A stretch of 28,868 nucleotides of DNA. Origin: JAHEEL01 sp034660035. Lineage in GTDB: Bacteria; Actinomycetota; Acidimicrobiia; Spongiisociales; UBA5794. The stretch lies in contig JAYEIJ010000145.1 in the NCBI GenBank assembly GCA_034660035.1, forward strand, positions 1-28,868, written 5' to 3'. Both the position numbers and the translations under genes were made by a program. How positions within the stretch are numbered: position 1 is the stretch's first letter; each line of letters opens with the position of its first letter. Under the pieces are notes generated by a model. That model did no database searches. It was given only the letters and a program-made list of their open reading frames with translations, and was not told the DNA's origin. Shown one piece after another: positions 15,690 through 22,879 of the stretch.

Positions 15690-15956
15690 TCAGGCGAGGA
15701 GGGAGCGGACCCGTCGGGTGAGGCGAGACTTGCGACGCGCAGCGGTGTTGGCGTGGAGCACACCCTTCGTCGTGGCCATGTCGATCTGCTTCTGGGCAGT
15801 CCGCAGGAGTTCTTCGGCCTCGGCGGCGTTTCCGGCTTCGGCAGCCGCGAGGGCGCTCTTCTCACGCGTCTTCAGCTCGGAGCGAACCGCCTTGTTGCGT
15901 GCATGTCGCTTCTCGGTCTGACGATTGCGCTTCTCTTGGGACTTGATATTGGCCAT
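15690..15956 (-). CDS. rpsT: 30S ribosomal protein S20
   Basis: An 88-residue basic protein starting MANIKSQEKRNRQTEKRHARN, the usual S20 beginning, with the VLHANTAARRKSRLTRRV end that binds 16S rRNA. It is full length. It is transcribed opposite to the surrounding genes, with greA four bases downstream and lepA divergent upstream (97 bp between starts). GAGG lies about ten bases before ATG. Position between holA and lepA is common in bacteria. Confidence 0.97.
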   Translation of the reverse strand: MANIKSQEKRNRQTEKRHARNKAVRSELKTREKSALAAAEAGNAAEAEELLRTAQKQIDMATTKGVLHANTAARRKSRLTRRVRSLLA

Positions 15957-16020
15957 GCTGGACGAACCTCGTGAGGTGGTGGGAACGAGCGGTAACGATA
16001 ACAGGAGAACGGCTCAACGG

Positions 16021-16026
16021 TACACT
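16021..16026 (+). promoter_or_regulatory. Candidate -10 of the lepA promoter
   Basis: TACACT lies 27 bases before the lepA ATG in the 97-bp space shared with the divergent rpsT start. No convincing -35 is seen. The same space must hold the rpsT promoter on the other strand, where TATCGT at 15999-15994 is one -10 candidate. Confidence 0.3.
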
Positions 16027-16053
16027 GAGCAGCCCCATCCCCGGATTCGACCT

Positions 16054-17856
16054 ATGACCGCGCCATCGCGTATTCGCAACTTCTCCATCATCGCGCACAT
16101 CGATCATGGCAAATCGACGCTCGCCGATCGTCTGCTCGAGCGAACCGGCGCGATCTCTGAGCGCGACATGAGGGAACAGGTTCTCGACGAGATGGACCTC
16201 GAGCGGGAGCGCGGGATCACGATCAAGGCCAATGCCGTGCGGATCGACTACATCGCCGCGTCCGGAGAAACGTACCAGCTCAATCTGATCGACACCCCCG
16301 GACACGTCGACTTCTCTTACGAGGTGTCCCGGAGCCTCGAAGCGTGCGAAGGTGCCGTCCTGGTTGTCGATGCATCCCAGGGTGTGGAGGCCCAGACGCT
16401 AGCGAACGCCTACATGGCGATCGAGGAGGGGTTGGAGATCATCCCGGTCGTCAACAAGATCGATCTCCCCGCCGCAGATCCGGATCGAGCGGCTGAGGAG
16501 CTCGCGGGCGTGCTCGGCGGCACACCCGACGAGGTCATCCGTGTTTCGGCGAAGACGGGTGCGGGGATCGACGAGCTGCTCGAAGCGATCATCGGGCGCC
16601 TCCCGCCGCCGGACGGTGATGAGGATGCGCCGCTTCGCGCACTCGTTTTCGATTCCTTCTACGACACCTACCGCGGTGTGGTCAGCCATGTCAGGATCGT
16701 CGACGGGAGTATCGCGACGAGGGATGCGATCCGCTTCATGGCGACGAACCTCGATGTCGATGCCGACGAGCTCGGGATACGACGACCGTCGAGCGAGACG
16801 GTCGAGAGTCTCGGAACCGGGGAGGTGGGGTATCTGATCACCGGGGTCAAGCAGATCGATCTCATTCGCGTCGGTGACACCGTCACGCACACTCGTAAGG
16901 AGACCGGCGGGGCGCTCCCCGGCTACCAGGAGCCGAAACCGATGGTGTTCTCCGGTCTTTTCCCGACCGATGGGGATGACTTCGAGCGGCTTCGCGAGGC
17001 ACTTGACAAGCTCCGGTTGAACGACTCGTCGCTCGTCTTTCAAGCAGAGACAAGTCGGGCCCTCGGGTTCGGTTTCCGCGTCGGGTTCCTCGGACTCCTT
17101 CACATGGAGATCGTTCGCGAACGCCTCGAACGCGAGTACGACCTCGAACTCGTAGCGACGGCACCATCCGTCGCCTACCGCGCGAATCTCACGACCGGCG
17201 AGCAGGTCCCGGTTCGGAGTCCACAGGACCTTCCGGACGCAGCGGGGCTTGCGTCGATCGAGGAGCCGTACGTAAAGGTGATGATCATCACCCCTTCCGA
17301 GTTCATCGGGACGGTGATGGAGCTGGTTCAGCAGCGGCGCGGCGAGATGGGAGAGATGACGTACCTGTCGCCTGAGCGTGCCGAACTGCACTATCGGATG
17401 CCCCTGGCAGAGATCGTGTTCGACTTCTTCGATCAGCTCAAGACGCGGACTCGCGGCTATGCGTCGCTCGACTACGAACCAGACGACTACCAGGTGTCGG
17501 ATCTCGTAAGAGTGAACATCCTGCTCAACGGACTCCCGGTTGATGCGTTCTCCACGATCGTTCATCGTGACAAGGCCTACGTCTACGGGAAGGCGATGGT
17601 CGGGCGACTCAGGGAGTTGATCCCACGGCAACTCTTCGACGTCCCGATACAGGCGGCGATCGGCACTCGCATCATCTCGCGCGAGACGATCAAAGCCAGG
17701 CGGAAGGACGTCACGGCGAAGTGCTACGGCGGCGACATCACGCGGAAGCGCAAGCTCCTCGAGCGCCAGAAAGAGGGGAAACGCCGGATGAAGATGGTCG
17801 GCCAGGTGGAGGTGCCGCAGGAGGCGTTCGTGGCGGCGTTGAAGCTGGAAACGTGA
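16054..17856 (+). CDS. lepA: Elongation factor 4 (LepA) GTPase
   Basis: A 600-residue translational GTPase of full EF4 length. The G domain has AHIDHGKS (residues 14-21), ERERGITIKA (switch I), DTPGHVDF and NKIDLP. Domains II, III and V follow, and the family-specific C-terminal domain carries RRKDVTAKCYGGDITRKRKLL. LepA acts on ribosomes, helping 30S assembly or correcting elongation states; its exact role is still debated. ATG 16054 places the start at MTAPSRIRNFSIIAHIDHG, as in the family. Its TGA overlaps the GTG start of hemW by four bases. Confidence 0.97.
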   Translation: MTAPSRIRNFSIIAHIDHGKSTLADRLLERTGAISERDMREQVLDEMDLERERGITIKANAVRIDYIAASGETYQLNLIDTPGHVDFSYEVSRSLEACEGAVLVVDASQGVEAQTLANAYMAIEEGLEIIPVVNKIDLPAADPDRAAEELAGVLGGTPDEVIRVSAKTGAGIDELLEAIIGRLPPPDGDEDAPLRALVFDSFYDTYRGVVSHVRIVDGSIATRDAIRFMATNLDVDADELGIRRPSSETVESLGTGEVGYLITGVKQIDLIRVGDTVTHTRKETGGALPGYQEPKPMVFSGLFPTDGDDFERLREALDKLRLNDSSLVFQAETSRALGFGFRVGFLGLLHMEIVRERLEREYDLELVATAPSVAYRANLTTGEQVPVRSPQDLPDAAGLASIEEPYVKVMIITPSEFIGTVMELVQQRRGEMGEMTYLSPERAELHYRMPLAEIVFDFFDQLKTRTRGYASLDYEPDDYQVSDLVRVNILLNGLPVDAFSTIVHRDKAYVYGKAMVGRLRELIPRQLFDVPIQAAIGTRIISRETIKARRKDVTAKCYGGDITRKRKLLERQKEGKRRMKMVGQVEVPQEAFVAALKLET

Positions 17857-19103
17857 GTGAAGAGCTGCCAGTTGCCAGCTGCCAGCCGCCAGCAGGGCCC
17901 GATACCGGGTACCGGGTACCGGATACCGGATACCACGCCGAGCGTCCGGATTCCGCCGCACTGGCGGAGGAGGCGCGCTCTTGGCGCTCGGCGTACGTCC
18001 ACATCCCTTTCTGTGCTCGGCGGTGTCCGTACTGCGATTTCGCCGTGGTGGCTGCCGACGAGGCAGGTGGTCTGGACACGGGACGCTACGTCGACGCACT
18101 GGTAGCAGAGATCAGCATGGAGCCTGATCCGTCAGCTGTGCATGCGGTCAATCTGGGTGGGGGGACACCGACACAGCTGCATCCCGATGACCTCGAACGG
18201 ATCATCGTTGCAATCGACGGGCAGTTCGGAATCGCCGACGGTGCCGAGATCAGCATCGAAGCCAATCCGGAGGATTGGACCCTCGCCTACGCCGGGGACC
18301 TGCGACGCATCGGGATCAATCGGGTGTCCTTCGGCACGCAATCCTTCGATCCTGTTGTCCTGGAAGCGCTTGGTCGCCTCCACTCGCCTCGTGAAGCGTC
18401 GGAGGCGTTCGCAGCGGCTCGGACCGCCGGATTCTCCAACATCAACCTCGACCTCATATACGGAACGCCGGAAGAGACCGACCAGTCATGGAGGAGAACG
18501 GTCGAGCAAGCCATCGATCTCGAACCCGACCACGTCTCTGTCTATGCCCTCACCGTTGAGGGAGGAACGGCGCTGAGCCGAGCCGTTCTTGCCGGGGCAC
18601 CCGAACCGGATCCCGATGATCAGGCCGACCGCTACGAGCACTTCGACGAGGTTGCCCGATCGGCGGGCCTCGTTCGATATGAGGTGTCCAATTGGGCCCG
18701 GCCCGGGCATGCCTGTCGATACAACCTCTCTACCTGGATGATGGGTGAATTCTCATCGTTCGGAACGGGCGCCCACGACTTCCGTAGCGGGGTCAGGGGT
18801 CGCAATATCCGTCGACTCGACGCATACCTCGACCAGGTCGAGGCGGGCAGTCGCCCCCGGTCCGGGAGTGAACGTCTTGGTGAGTTCGAGTCGGAACGCG
18901 AGCGGTTCATGGTGGGTCTCCGGCTCGCGTCGGGTGTCCGTCCGGGATCGATCGGTGGCCCTTTCGTGACCTCCGGCGAAGGTCGCCGACTCGTCGACGC
19001 CGGCGTGATCGACGTTCGAGATGGTCGCGTCGTGGTTCTCAAACCCTTGCTGACCGATCTCGTCGCGCGATCCGTCCTGTCAGTCTCGCCCGACGACTGC
19101 TAA
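17853..19103 (+). CDS. hemW: HemW-type radical SAM haem chaperone with repeat-encoded N terminus
   Basis: A 416-residue radical SAM protein. The cluster motif C-x3-C-x2-C is at Cys54, Cys58 and Cys61 in VHIPFCARRCPYCDF, followed by NLGGGTPT and IEANPE, typical of HemW. HemW inserts haem into membrane partner proteins; the family is often mislabelled as coproporphyrinogen III oxidase (HemN). The extra cysteine after the CxxxCxxC motif that HemN enzymes have is replaced by Phe62, as in HemW. The only normal start codon in frame before the motif is GTG 17853, overlapping the lepA stop. This makes residues 4-27 a translation of two heptamer repeat arrays. HemW proteins normally begin closer to the motif, so this extension looks like a repeat insertion that stayed in frame. 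The stop TAA doubles as part of a -10 for hrcA. Confidence 0.9.
   Translation: MSEELPVASCQPPAGPDTGYRVPDTGYHAERPDSAALAEEARSWRSAYVHIPFCARRCPYCDFAVVAADEAGGLDTGRYVDALVAEISMEPDPSAVHAVNLGGGTPTQLHPDDLERIIVAIDGQFGIADGAEISIEANPEDWTLAYAGDLRRIGINRVSFGTQSFDPVVLEALGRLHSPREASEAFAAARTAGFSNINLDLIYGTPEETDQSWRRTVEQAIDLEPDHVSVYALTVEGGTALSRAVLAGAPEPDPDDQADRYEHFDEVARSAGLVRYEVSNWARPGHACRYNLSTWMMGEFSSFGTGAHDFRSGVRGRNIRRLDAYLDQVEAGSRPRSGSERLGEFESERERFMVGLRLASGVRPGSIGGPFVTSGEGRRLVDAGVIDVRDGRVVVLKPLLTDLVARSVLSVSPDDC
17864..17891. repeat. Heptamer array, 4 copies of G(C/T)(T/C)GCCA
   Basis: The copies are GCTGCCA, GTTGCCA, GCTGCCA and GCCGCCA, head to tail, inside the start of hemW. GCTGCCA and GCCGCCA (in inverse form) also occur in the era-recO element at 27774-27857, so the two loci share a repeat family. 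Confidence 0.9.
17901..17935. repeat. Heptamer array, 5 copies of G(A/G)TACC(G/A)
   Basis: The copies are GATACCG, GGTACCG, GGTACCG, GATACCG and GATACCA, nine bases after the previous array. Seven is not a multiple of three, so the coding frame rotates through the repeat, giving the PDTGYRVPDTGYH stretch of HemW. Confidence 0.92.
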
Positions 19104-19106
19104 CTT
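19101..19106 (+). promoter_or_regulatory. Candidate extended -10 of a leaderless hrcA promoter
   Basis: TGC-TAACTT overlaps the hemW stop, and TAACTT ends six bases before ATG 19113. There is no ribosome binding site. This fits a transcript that starts at the hrcA ATG and lets hrcA-dnaJ be expressed apart from lepA-hemW. No CIRCE operator is seen here. Confidence 0.4.
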
Positions 19107-19112
19107 CCACGG

Positions 19113-20111
19113 ATGCTCGACGACCGGAAAGCTCGCGTTCTTCAGGCGCTCGTAGAGGAGTACATCCGCACCGGCGAACCGGTGAGTTCCCAGGTGATCC
19201 TCGAACGAAGCGATCTCGACGTGTCGTCTGCAACGATACGCAATGAAGTGGCGCGTCTCGAGTCGTACGGGTTCGTAGGCCAGCCGCACACGTCGTCGGG
19301 TCGAATTCCCACCCACCAGGGCTACCGCTACTACGTCGACCACTGCTCTCCGGCGCGCTTGCGGTCGGCAACCCACGACCGGATTCGCTCGTTCTTCGCC
19401 GACGTGCACAGCGAGGTGTCGCGCCTGCTGAAGGAGACGTCCGGCCTGGTTGCAGACATCACACACCTACCGGCCGTTGTCATCAGCCCGCAGGCCGAAG
19501 TGGATCGAATCCATGCTGTTCACCTCGTTCGGCTCGGTGCTTCCGCGGTTCTGGTGGTCACGATCGCAGAGACCGGTCAGGTGGCTCAGCACGTCGTCAC
19601 GCTCGGTTTCGAGCCGACGGACGAGCAGATCGACGAAGCGGAGCGAGTCCTCGAGCGAGTGTACGCAGGTCGGGATCTCGACGAAGCGAACGGTGATCAG
19701 CGATTGAAGAGCGGTGACCTTCCGGACCTGGTCCGGCGGATCATCGATCCGGTGCATCACGAGATACAACGAGTCGAGGAGGGCGCGGCGCCGCAGCTCT
19801 TCATCGGCGGAACGAGCCAACTCGCCGGTCTTTGGGCTGATCTGGCGATCGTGCATCACATGCTCGATCTGCTCGAACGGGACAGCGATCTTCAGGCCAT
19901 CCTCGGGGAATCGACCGAAGGTACGAGCGTCCGCATCGGCGAAGAGATCGGCGACACGCTCGATCTCGCCGTCGTCAGCACGTCGTTCGGGTCTCGCGGA
20001 TCCGGACGCGTGGGAGTGATCGGTCCCATGCGAATGGACTATCGCCGCACGATCCGGGTGGTCGAGGAGATCGGCGAGAATCTCGAGGAGAGCTTTGGAG
20101 TGGAGCAGTGA
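19113..20111 (+). CDS. hrcA: Heat-inducible transcription repressor HrcA
   Basis: A 332-residue repressor. The N-terminal winged helix covers residues 1-75 (VSSATIRNEVARLESYGFV and HTSSGRIPTHQGYRYYVD are family hallmarks), and a GAF-like dimer domain follows, with a late segment ending GPMRMDYRRTI as in other HrcA proteins. HrcA binds the CIRCE operator upstream of groEL/dnaK-type genes and is kept active by GroEL. No CIRCE-like inverted repeat is seen before hrcA here, so its targets are probably elsewhere. It lies nine bases after hemW and its TGA overlaps the GTG start of dnaJ. Confidence 0.96.
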   Translation: MLDDRKARVLQALVEEYIRTGEPVSSQVILERSDLDVSSATIRNEVARLESYGFVGQPHTSSGRIPTHQGYRYYVDHCSPARLRSATHDRIRSFFADVHSEVSRLLKETSGLVADITHLPAVVISPQAEVDRIHAVHLVRLGASAVLVVTIAETGQVAQHVVTLGFEPTDEQIDEAERVLERVYAGRDLDEANGDQRLKSGDLPDLVRRIIDPVHHEIQRVEEGAAPQLFIGGTSQLAGLWADLAIVHHMLDLLERDSDLQAILGESTEGTSVRIGEEIGDTLDLAVVSTSFGSRGSGRVGVIGPMRMDYRRTIRVVEEIGENLEESFGVEQ

Positions 20112-21196
20112 AGGACTACTACGAAATCCTCGGCGTCGGTCGTGACGCCACGCCCGAGCAGATCAAGAAGGCGTTCCGACAGCTTGCACGGGACACACAT
20201 CCCGACGCCAACCCGGACGATCCCGGGGCCGAGGCCCGCTTCCGGGAGATAGCCGAGGCCTACGAAGTTCTATCCGATCCTCAGCGCAAGGCCGGCTACG
20301 ACCGCGGCGACGTCTACGGCGGTGGCGACCTGTTCTCGCAGTTCGGCGGTCTCGACGAGATACTCCAGCAGTTCTTCGGTGGCGGATTCGGTGGGTTCGG
20401 CGGCGGTGGGCGCCGTGCCGGCCCTCGACGCGGGAATGATGTCGGTTCGACGGTCTCCCTGACTCTGGCAGACGCCGCCGTCGGTGCGAGCCGTGAGATC
20501 GAGTTCCGCGCACCCGGCAGGTGTGATCGGTGTGATGGCGTAGGGGCAGAGCCCGGTCACGATCCCGTCACGTGTTCGACATGTCGTGGAGCCGGAAGCG
20601 TCCAGGTCGCCCGCGACTCGTTCCTCGGGCGGATCATGACGGTTGCGCCGTGCTCTCGGTGCGGCGGAAAGGGACAGACGATCGATCACCCGTGTACGCA
20701 GTGTGAGGGCGGCGGCCTTGTGACGGTGGATCGAACGGTCACGGTCGATATCCCCGCCGGTGTTGAAGACGGCACGCGACTCCGGTTGTCGGGGAAGGGT
20801 GGGGATGGGGAGCGAGGCGCACCAGCAGGCGACGTCTACGTGGAGATCGACATCGAGTCGGACGAGCGCTTCGACCGGATCGGCGACGAACTCCATCACC
20901 GCGTCGACATCGGGATCAGCGAAGCCGTCTTCGGCGTGAAGATCGAGGTTCCGGTTATCGATGGCGATCCGGAGAGCATCGACCTTCCCGCCGGAACACA
21001 ACCCGAGACCGTGTACCGCCTCGCGAAGAAGGGGATGCCGAGGCTGCGTCGACGCGGTCGCGGCGACATGTTCGTTCACATCGGTGTGACGATCCCCACC
21101 GACCTGACCGATGAGCAGGAAGAGACGCTCCGGACCTACGCCGAACTCCGCGATGAACAGCCTGCGGATCGCAAGCGCGGCCTGTTCAGGCGATAG
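20108..21196 (+). CDS. dnaJ: Chaperone DnaJ (type I Hsp40)
   Basis: A 362-residue type I J-protein with all parts in order: J domain with HPD at residues 31-33, a Gly/Phe-rich linker (FFGGGFGGFGGGG), four zinc-binding CxxCxGxG repeats (CDRCDGVG, CSTCRGAG, CSRCGGKG, CTQCEGGG) and two C-terminal substrate-binding domains. It delivers unfolded proteins to DnaK and stimulates its ATPase. The GTG start overlaps the hrcA stop by four bases, with GGAG in front. The hrcA-dnaJ pair matches the mycobacterial dnaJ2 locus. Confidence 0.97.
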   Translation: MKDYYEILGVGRDATPEQIKKAFRQLARDTHPDANPDDPGAEARFREIAEAYEVLSDPQRKAGYDRGDVYGGGDLFSQFGGLDEILQQFFGGGFGGFGGGGRRAGPRRGNDVGSTVSLTLADAAVGASREIEFRAPGRCDRCDGVGAEPGHDPVTCSTCRGAGSVQVARDSFLGRIMTVAPCSRCGGKGQTIDHPCTQCEGGGLVTVDRTVTVDIPAGVEDGTRLRLSGKGGDGERGAPAGDVYVEIDIESDERFDRIGDELHHRVDIGISEAVFGVKIEVPVIDGDPESIDLPAGTQPETVYRLAKKGMPRLRRRGRGDMFVHIGVTIPTDLTDEQEETLRTYAELRDEQPADRKRGLFRR

Positions 21197-21208
21197 CCAG
21201 ATTCGGTC

Positions 21209-21238
21209 TTGCGGGGTGCCGGCCCGGGGGCGTAGACT
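21209..21238 (+). promoter_or_regulatory. Candidate promoter of the bldD-like gene
   Basis: TTGCGG (21209-21214) and TAGACT (21233-21238) are 18 bases apart. A 6-bp stem (AGAGCG at 21247-21252 with CGCTCT at 21263-21268) lies in the predicted leader, before an AGGGAGG ribosome binding site. BldD proteins often control their own gene, so an operator could lie here; I see no clear BldD box. Confidence 0.4.
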
Positions 21239-21287
21239 CCCTACTGAGAGCGTTCAGGGCAGCGCTCTGGGTATCAGGGAGGTATCG

Positions 21288-21755
21288 ATGACCTCGTACA
21301 ACGAGCGAGTGGGTGAGCGACTCCGATCGATCCGACGTCAACGTGGATTCTCACTCCAGGACGTGCAGAGCGATTCGGGTGGGGAGTTCAAAGCGGCCGT
21401 ACTCGGGGCTTATGAGCGGGGCGAGCGAAGCATATCGGTCCCGCGACTGCATCGCCTCGCAGAGCACTACGGAGTGGCGATCGTTCAACTCCTGCCTCCG
21501 GAATCTGCGCCGGCGACCACCAGACCGAGCGCCGACAAGGTGACGATCGATCTCAGTCGCCTTGACCGTCTGGATGGTCCCGTGGGAGAGATCCTGGAAC
21601 GGTTTCTCGCTTCGATCCAGGTCGAACGACAGGACTTCAACGGGAAGGTTCTCACGGTTCGGGCCGACGACGTGCGTCTCCTCGCCCGTCTCATCGGGGA
21701 CGGAGACACCTTCTCCGAGCGACTTGACGAAGTTCGTGTTGCGAAACGTCCCTGA
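21288..21755 (+). CDS. BldD-like regulator with complete cyclic-di-GMP-binding signature
   Basis: A 155-residue protein with an N-terminal XRE-type helix-turn-helix (residues 6-70: RLRSIRRQRGFSLQDVQ, then GAYERGERSISVPRLHRLAEHYGV and LLP) and a C-terminal domain. Both parts align along their length with Streptomyces BldD. The cyclic-di-GMP signature RxD-x8-RxxD is intact in RQDFNGKVLTVRADD: Arg114, Asp116, Arg125 and Asp128, the same numbers as in Streptomyces BldD. In Streptomyces, a cyclic-di-GMP tetramer joins two BldD C-terminal domains and the dimer represses sporulation genes. The target genes here are unknown. ATG 21288 has AGGGAGG five bases upstream. The gene sits between dnaJ and phoH, where rsmE is found in mycobacteria. 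Family and signature are clear; developmental function is inferred. Confidence 0.85.
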   Translation: MTSYNERVGERLRSIRRQRGFSLQDVQSDSGGEFKAAVLGAYERGERSISVPRLHRLAEHYGVAIVQLLPPESAPATTRPSADKVTIDLSRLDRLDGPVGEILERFLASIQVERQDFNGKVLTVRADDVRLLARLIGDGDTFSERLDEVRVAKRP

Positions 21756-21839
21756 TCCGTCTCGATACCGCCCCGCGGCTCGCAGCGCCAACCGCGGATA
21801 GAGCGATGCGGCTGTCGATGGTTTTGCGGATGCGGCCGA

Positions 21840-21845
21840 TATACT
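21840..21845 (+). promoter_or_regulatory. Candidate -10 before phoH
   Basis: TATACT in the 152-bp gap between the bldD-like gene and phoH is a near-consensus -10, 62 bases before the GTG start. A properly spaced -35 is not obvious. A CCGCGG inverted repeat earlier in the gap (around 21774-21797) might end the bldD-like transcript. Confidence 0.38.
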
Positions 21846-21907
21846 CGTCATCACCCGATGGGCCCTGCTTCCGCATCCAAGTTCTCAGTCTGTGAAGGGC
21901 TTCTCCT

Positions 21908-22879
21908 GTGACCAGTACAACCACAAGCGACGTTCGTGTTCGTGTGCCGAGCAACCACCTCATGGTCGACTTGCTGGGCGAGCACGACGCGCACTTGCGG
22001 CGGGTGGAGGAAGCCTTCCCCCTGGCCCGGATCATCGCTCGGGGTAACGAGATCAACATCAGCGGACCGGACCACGAGGCCGATGCGGCGGGGACCGTTC
22101 TCGACGAGCTTCTGATCGTCGTGCAGGAGGGTCAGCAACTCGATGCCGATCGGGTCGCGCGCGTCATCGATCTCGTGAAAAGAGACGTGCCGAGTCCCTC
22201 CGGTATCTTCGCCGATTCGATCGCCGTTGGCCGTGGCCGCCACGTGAGGCCGAAGACGTTCGGCCAGAAGCGCTATGTCGATGCGATTCGAGACAACACG
22301 CTCGTGTTCGCCATCGGTCCGGCGGGAACCGGCAAAACCTACCTCGCGATGGCCTGTGCCATCGAATCTCTCGTGTCCGGAGCCGTGAAGAGGATCATCC
22401 TGAGCCGGCCCGCTGTGGAGGCGGGAGAGCGGCTCGGTTTCCTCCCCGGCGATCTTGCAGCGAAGGTCGATCCGTATCTGAGGCCTCTCTACGACGCCAT
22501 GTACGAGATGCTCGGGCCTGAAGAGACCGCTCGTTTGATGGAGCGTGGAACCATCGAGATCGCTCCTCTCGCCTACATGAGAGGACGGACGCTCAACGAC
22601 GCATTCGTCGTTCTCGACGAGGCGCAGAATACCACTCCGGAACAGATGAAGATGTTCCTGACCCGGCTCGGATTCAACTCGAAGATGCTCGTGACGGGGG
22701 ACATCACCCAGGTCGATCTGGCCGCCGGCAGGGGGTCCGGCCTGAAGACGGTCGCCGGAATTCTTGCGGGGATCGACGGGATAGCGTTCGAAGAACTGAC
22801 CGCGGATGACGTCGTGCGGCACCGGATCGTCGCGGCCATCGTGGAGGCATACCGCCGCTTCGAGGAGAAGCGATCGTGA
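21908..22879 (+). CDS. phoH: PhoH-family ATPase
   Basis: A 323-residue PhoH protein. An N-terminal domain of about 110 residues (EEAFPLARIIARGNEINISGP) precedes the P-loop ATPase core, with Walker A GPAGTGKT at 137-144 and Walker B FVVLDEAQN, then TGDITQVDL. The family is related to superfamily 1 helicases and is associated with RNA metabolism, often near ybeY as here. The GTG start has GAAGGG eight bases upstream; ATG codons further in would cut into the N-terminal domain. The stop overlaps the GTG start of pgpH by four bases. Confidence 0.95.
   Translation: MTSTTTSDVRVRVPSNHLMVDLLGEHDAHLRRVEEAFPLARIIARGNEINISGPDHEADAAGTVLDELLIVVQEGQQLDADRVARVIDLVKRDVPSPSGIFADSIAVGRGRHVRPKTFGQKRYVDAIRDNTLVFAIGPAGTGKTYLAMACAIESLVSGAVKRIILSRPAVEAGERLGFLPGDLAAKVDPYLRPLYDAMYEMLGPEETARLMERGTIEIAPLAYMRGRTLNDAFVVLDEAQNTTPEQMKMFLTRLGFNSKMLVTGDITQVDLAAGRGSGLKTVAGILAGIDGIAFEELTADDVVRHRIVAAIVEAYRRFEEKRS

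Noticed and set aside
16399..18099. 566-residue open frame on the minus strand opposite lepA and hemW
   Set aside because: It is the antisense of strongly conserved lepA; long open antisense frames are common at this base composition. Its N-terminal stretch only reads the repeats backwards.
19080..19112. CIRCE operator before hrcA
   Set aside because: Neither TTAGCACTC nor its inverted partner is present in the nine-base gap or the end of hemW.
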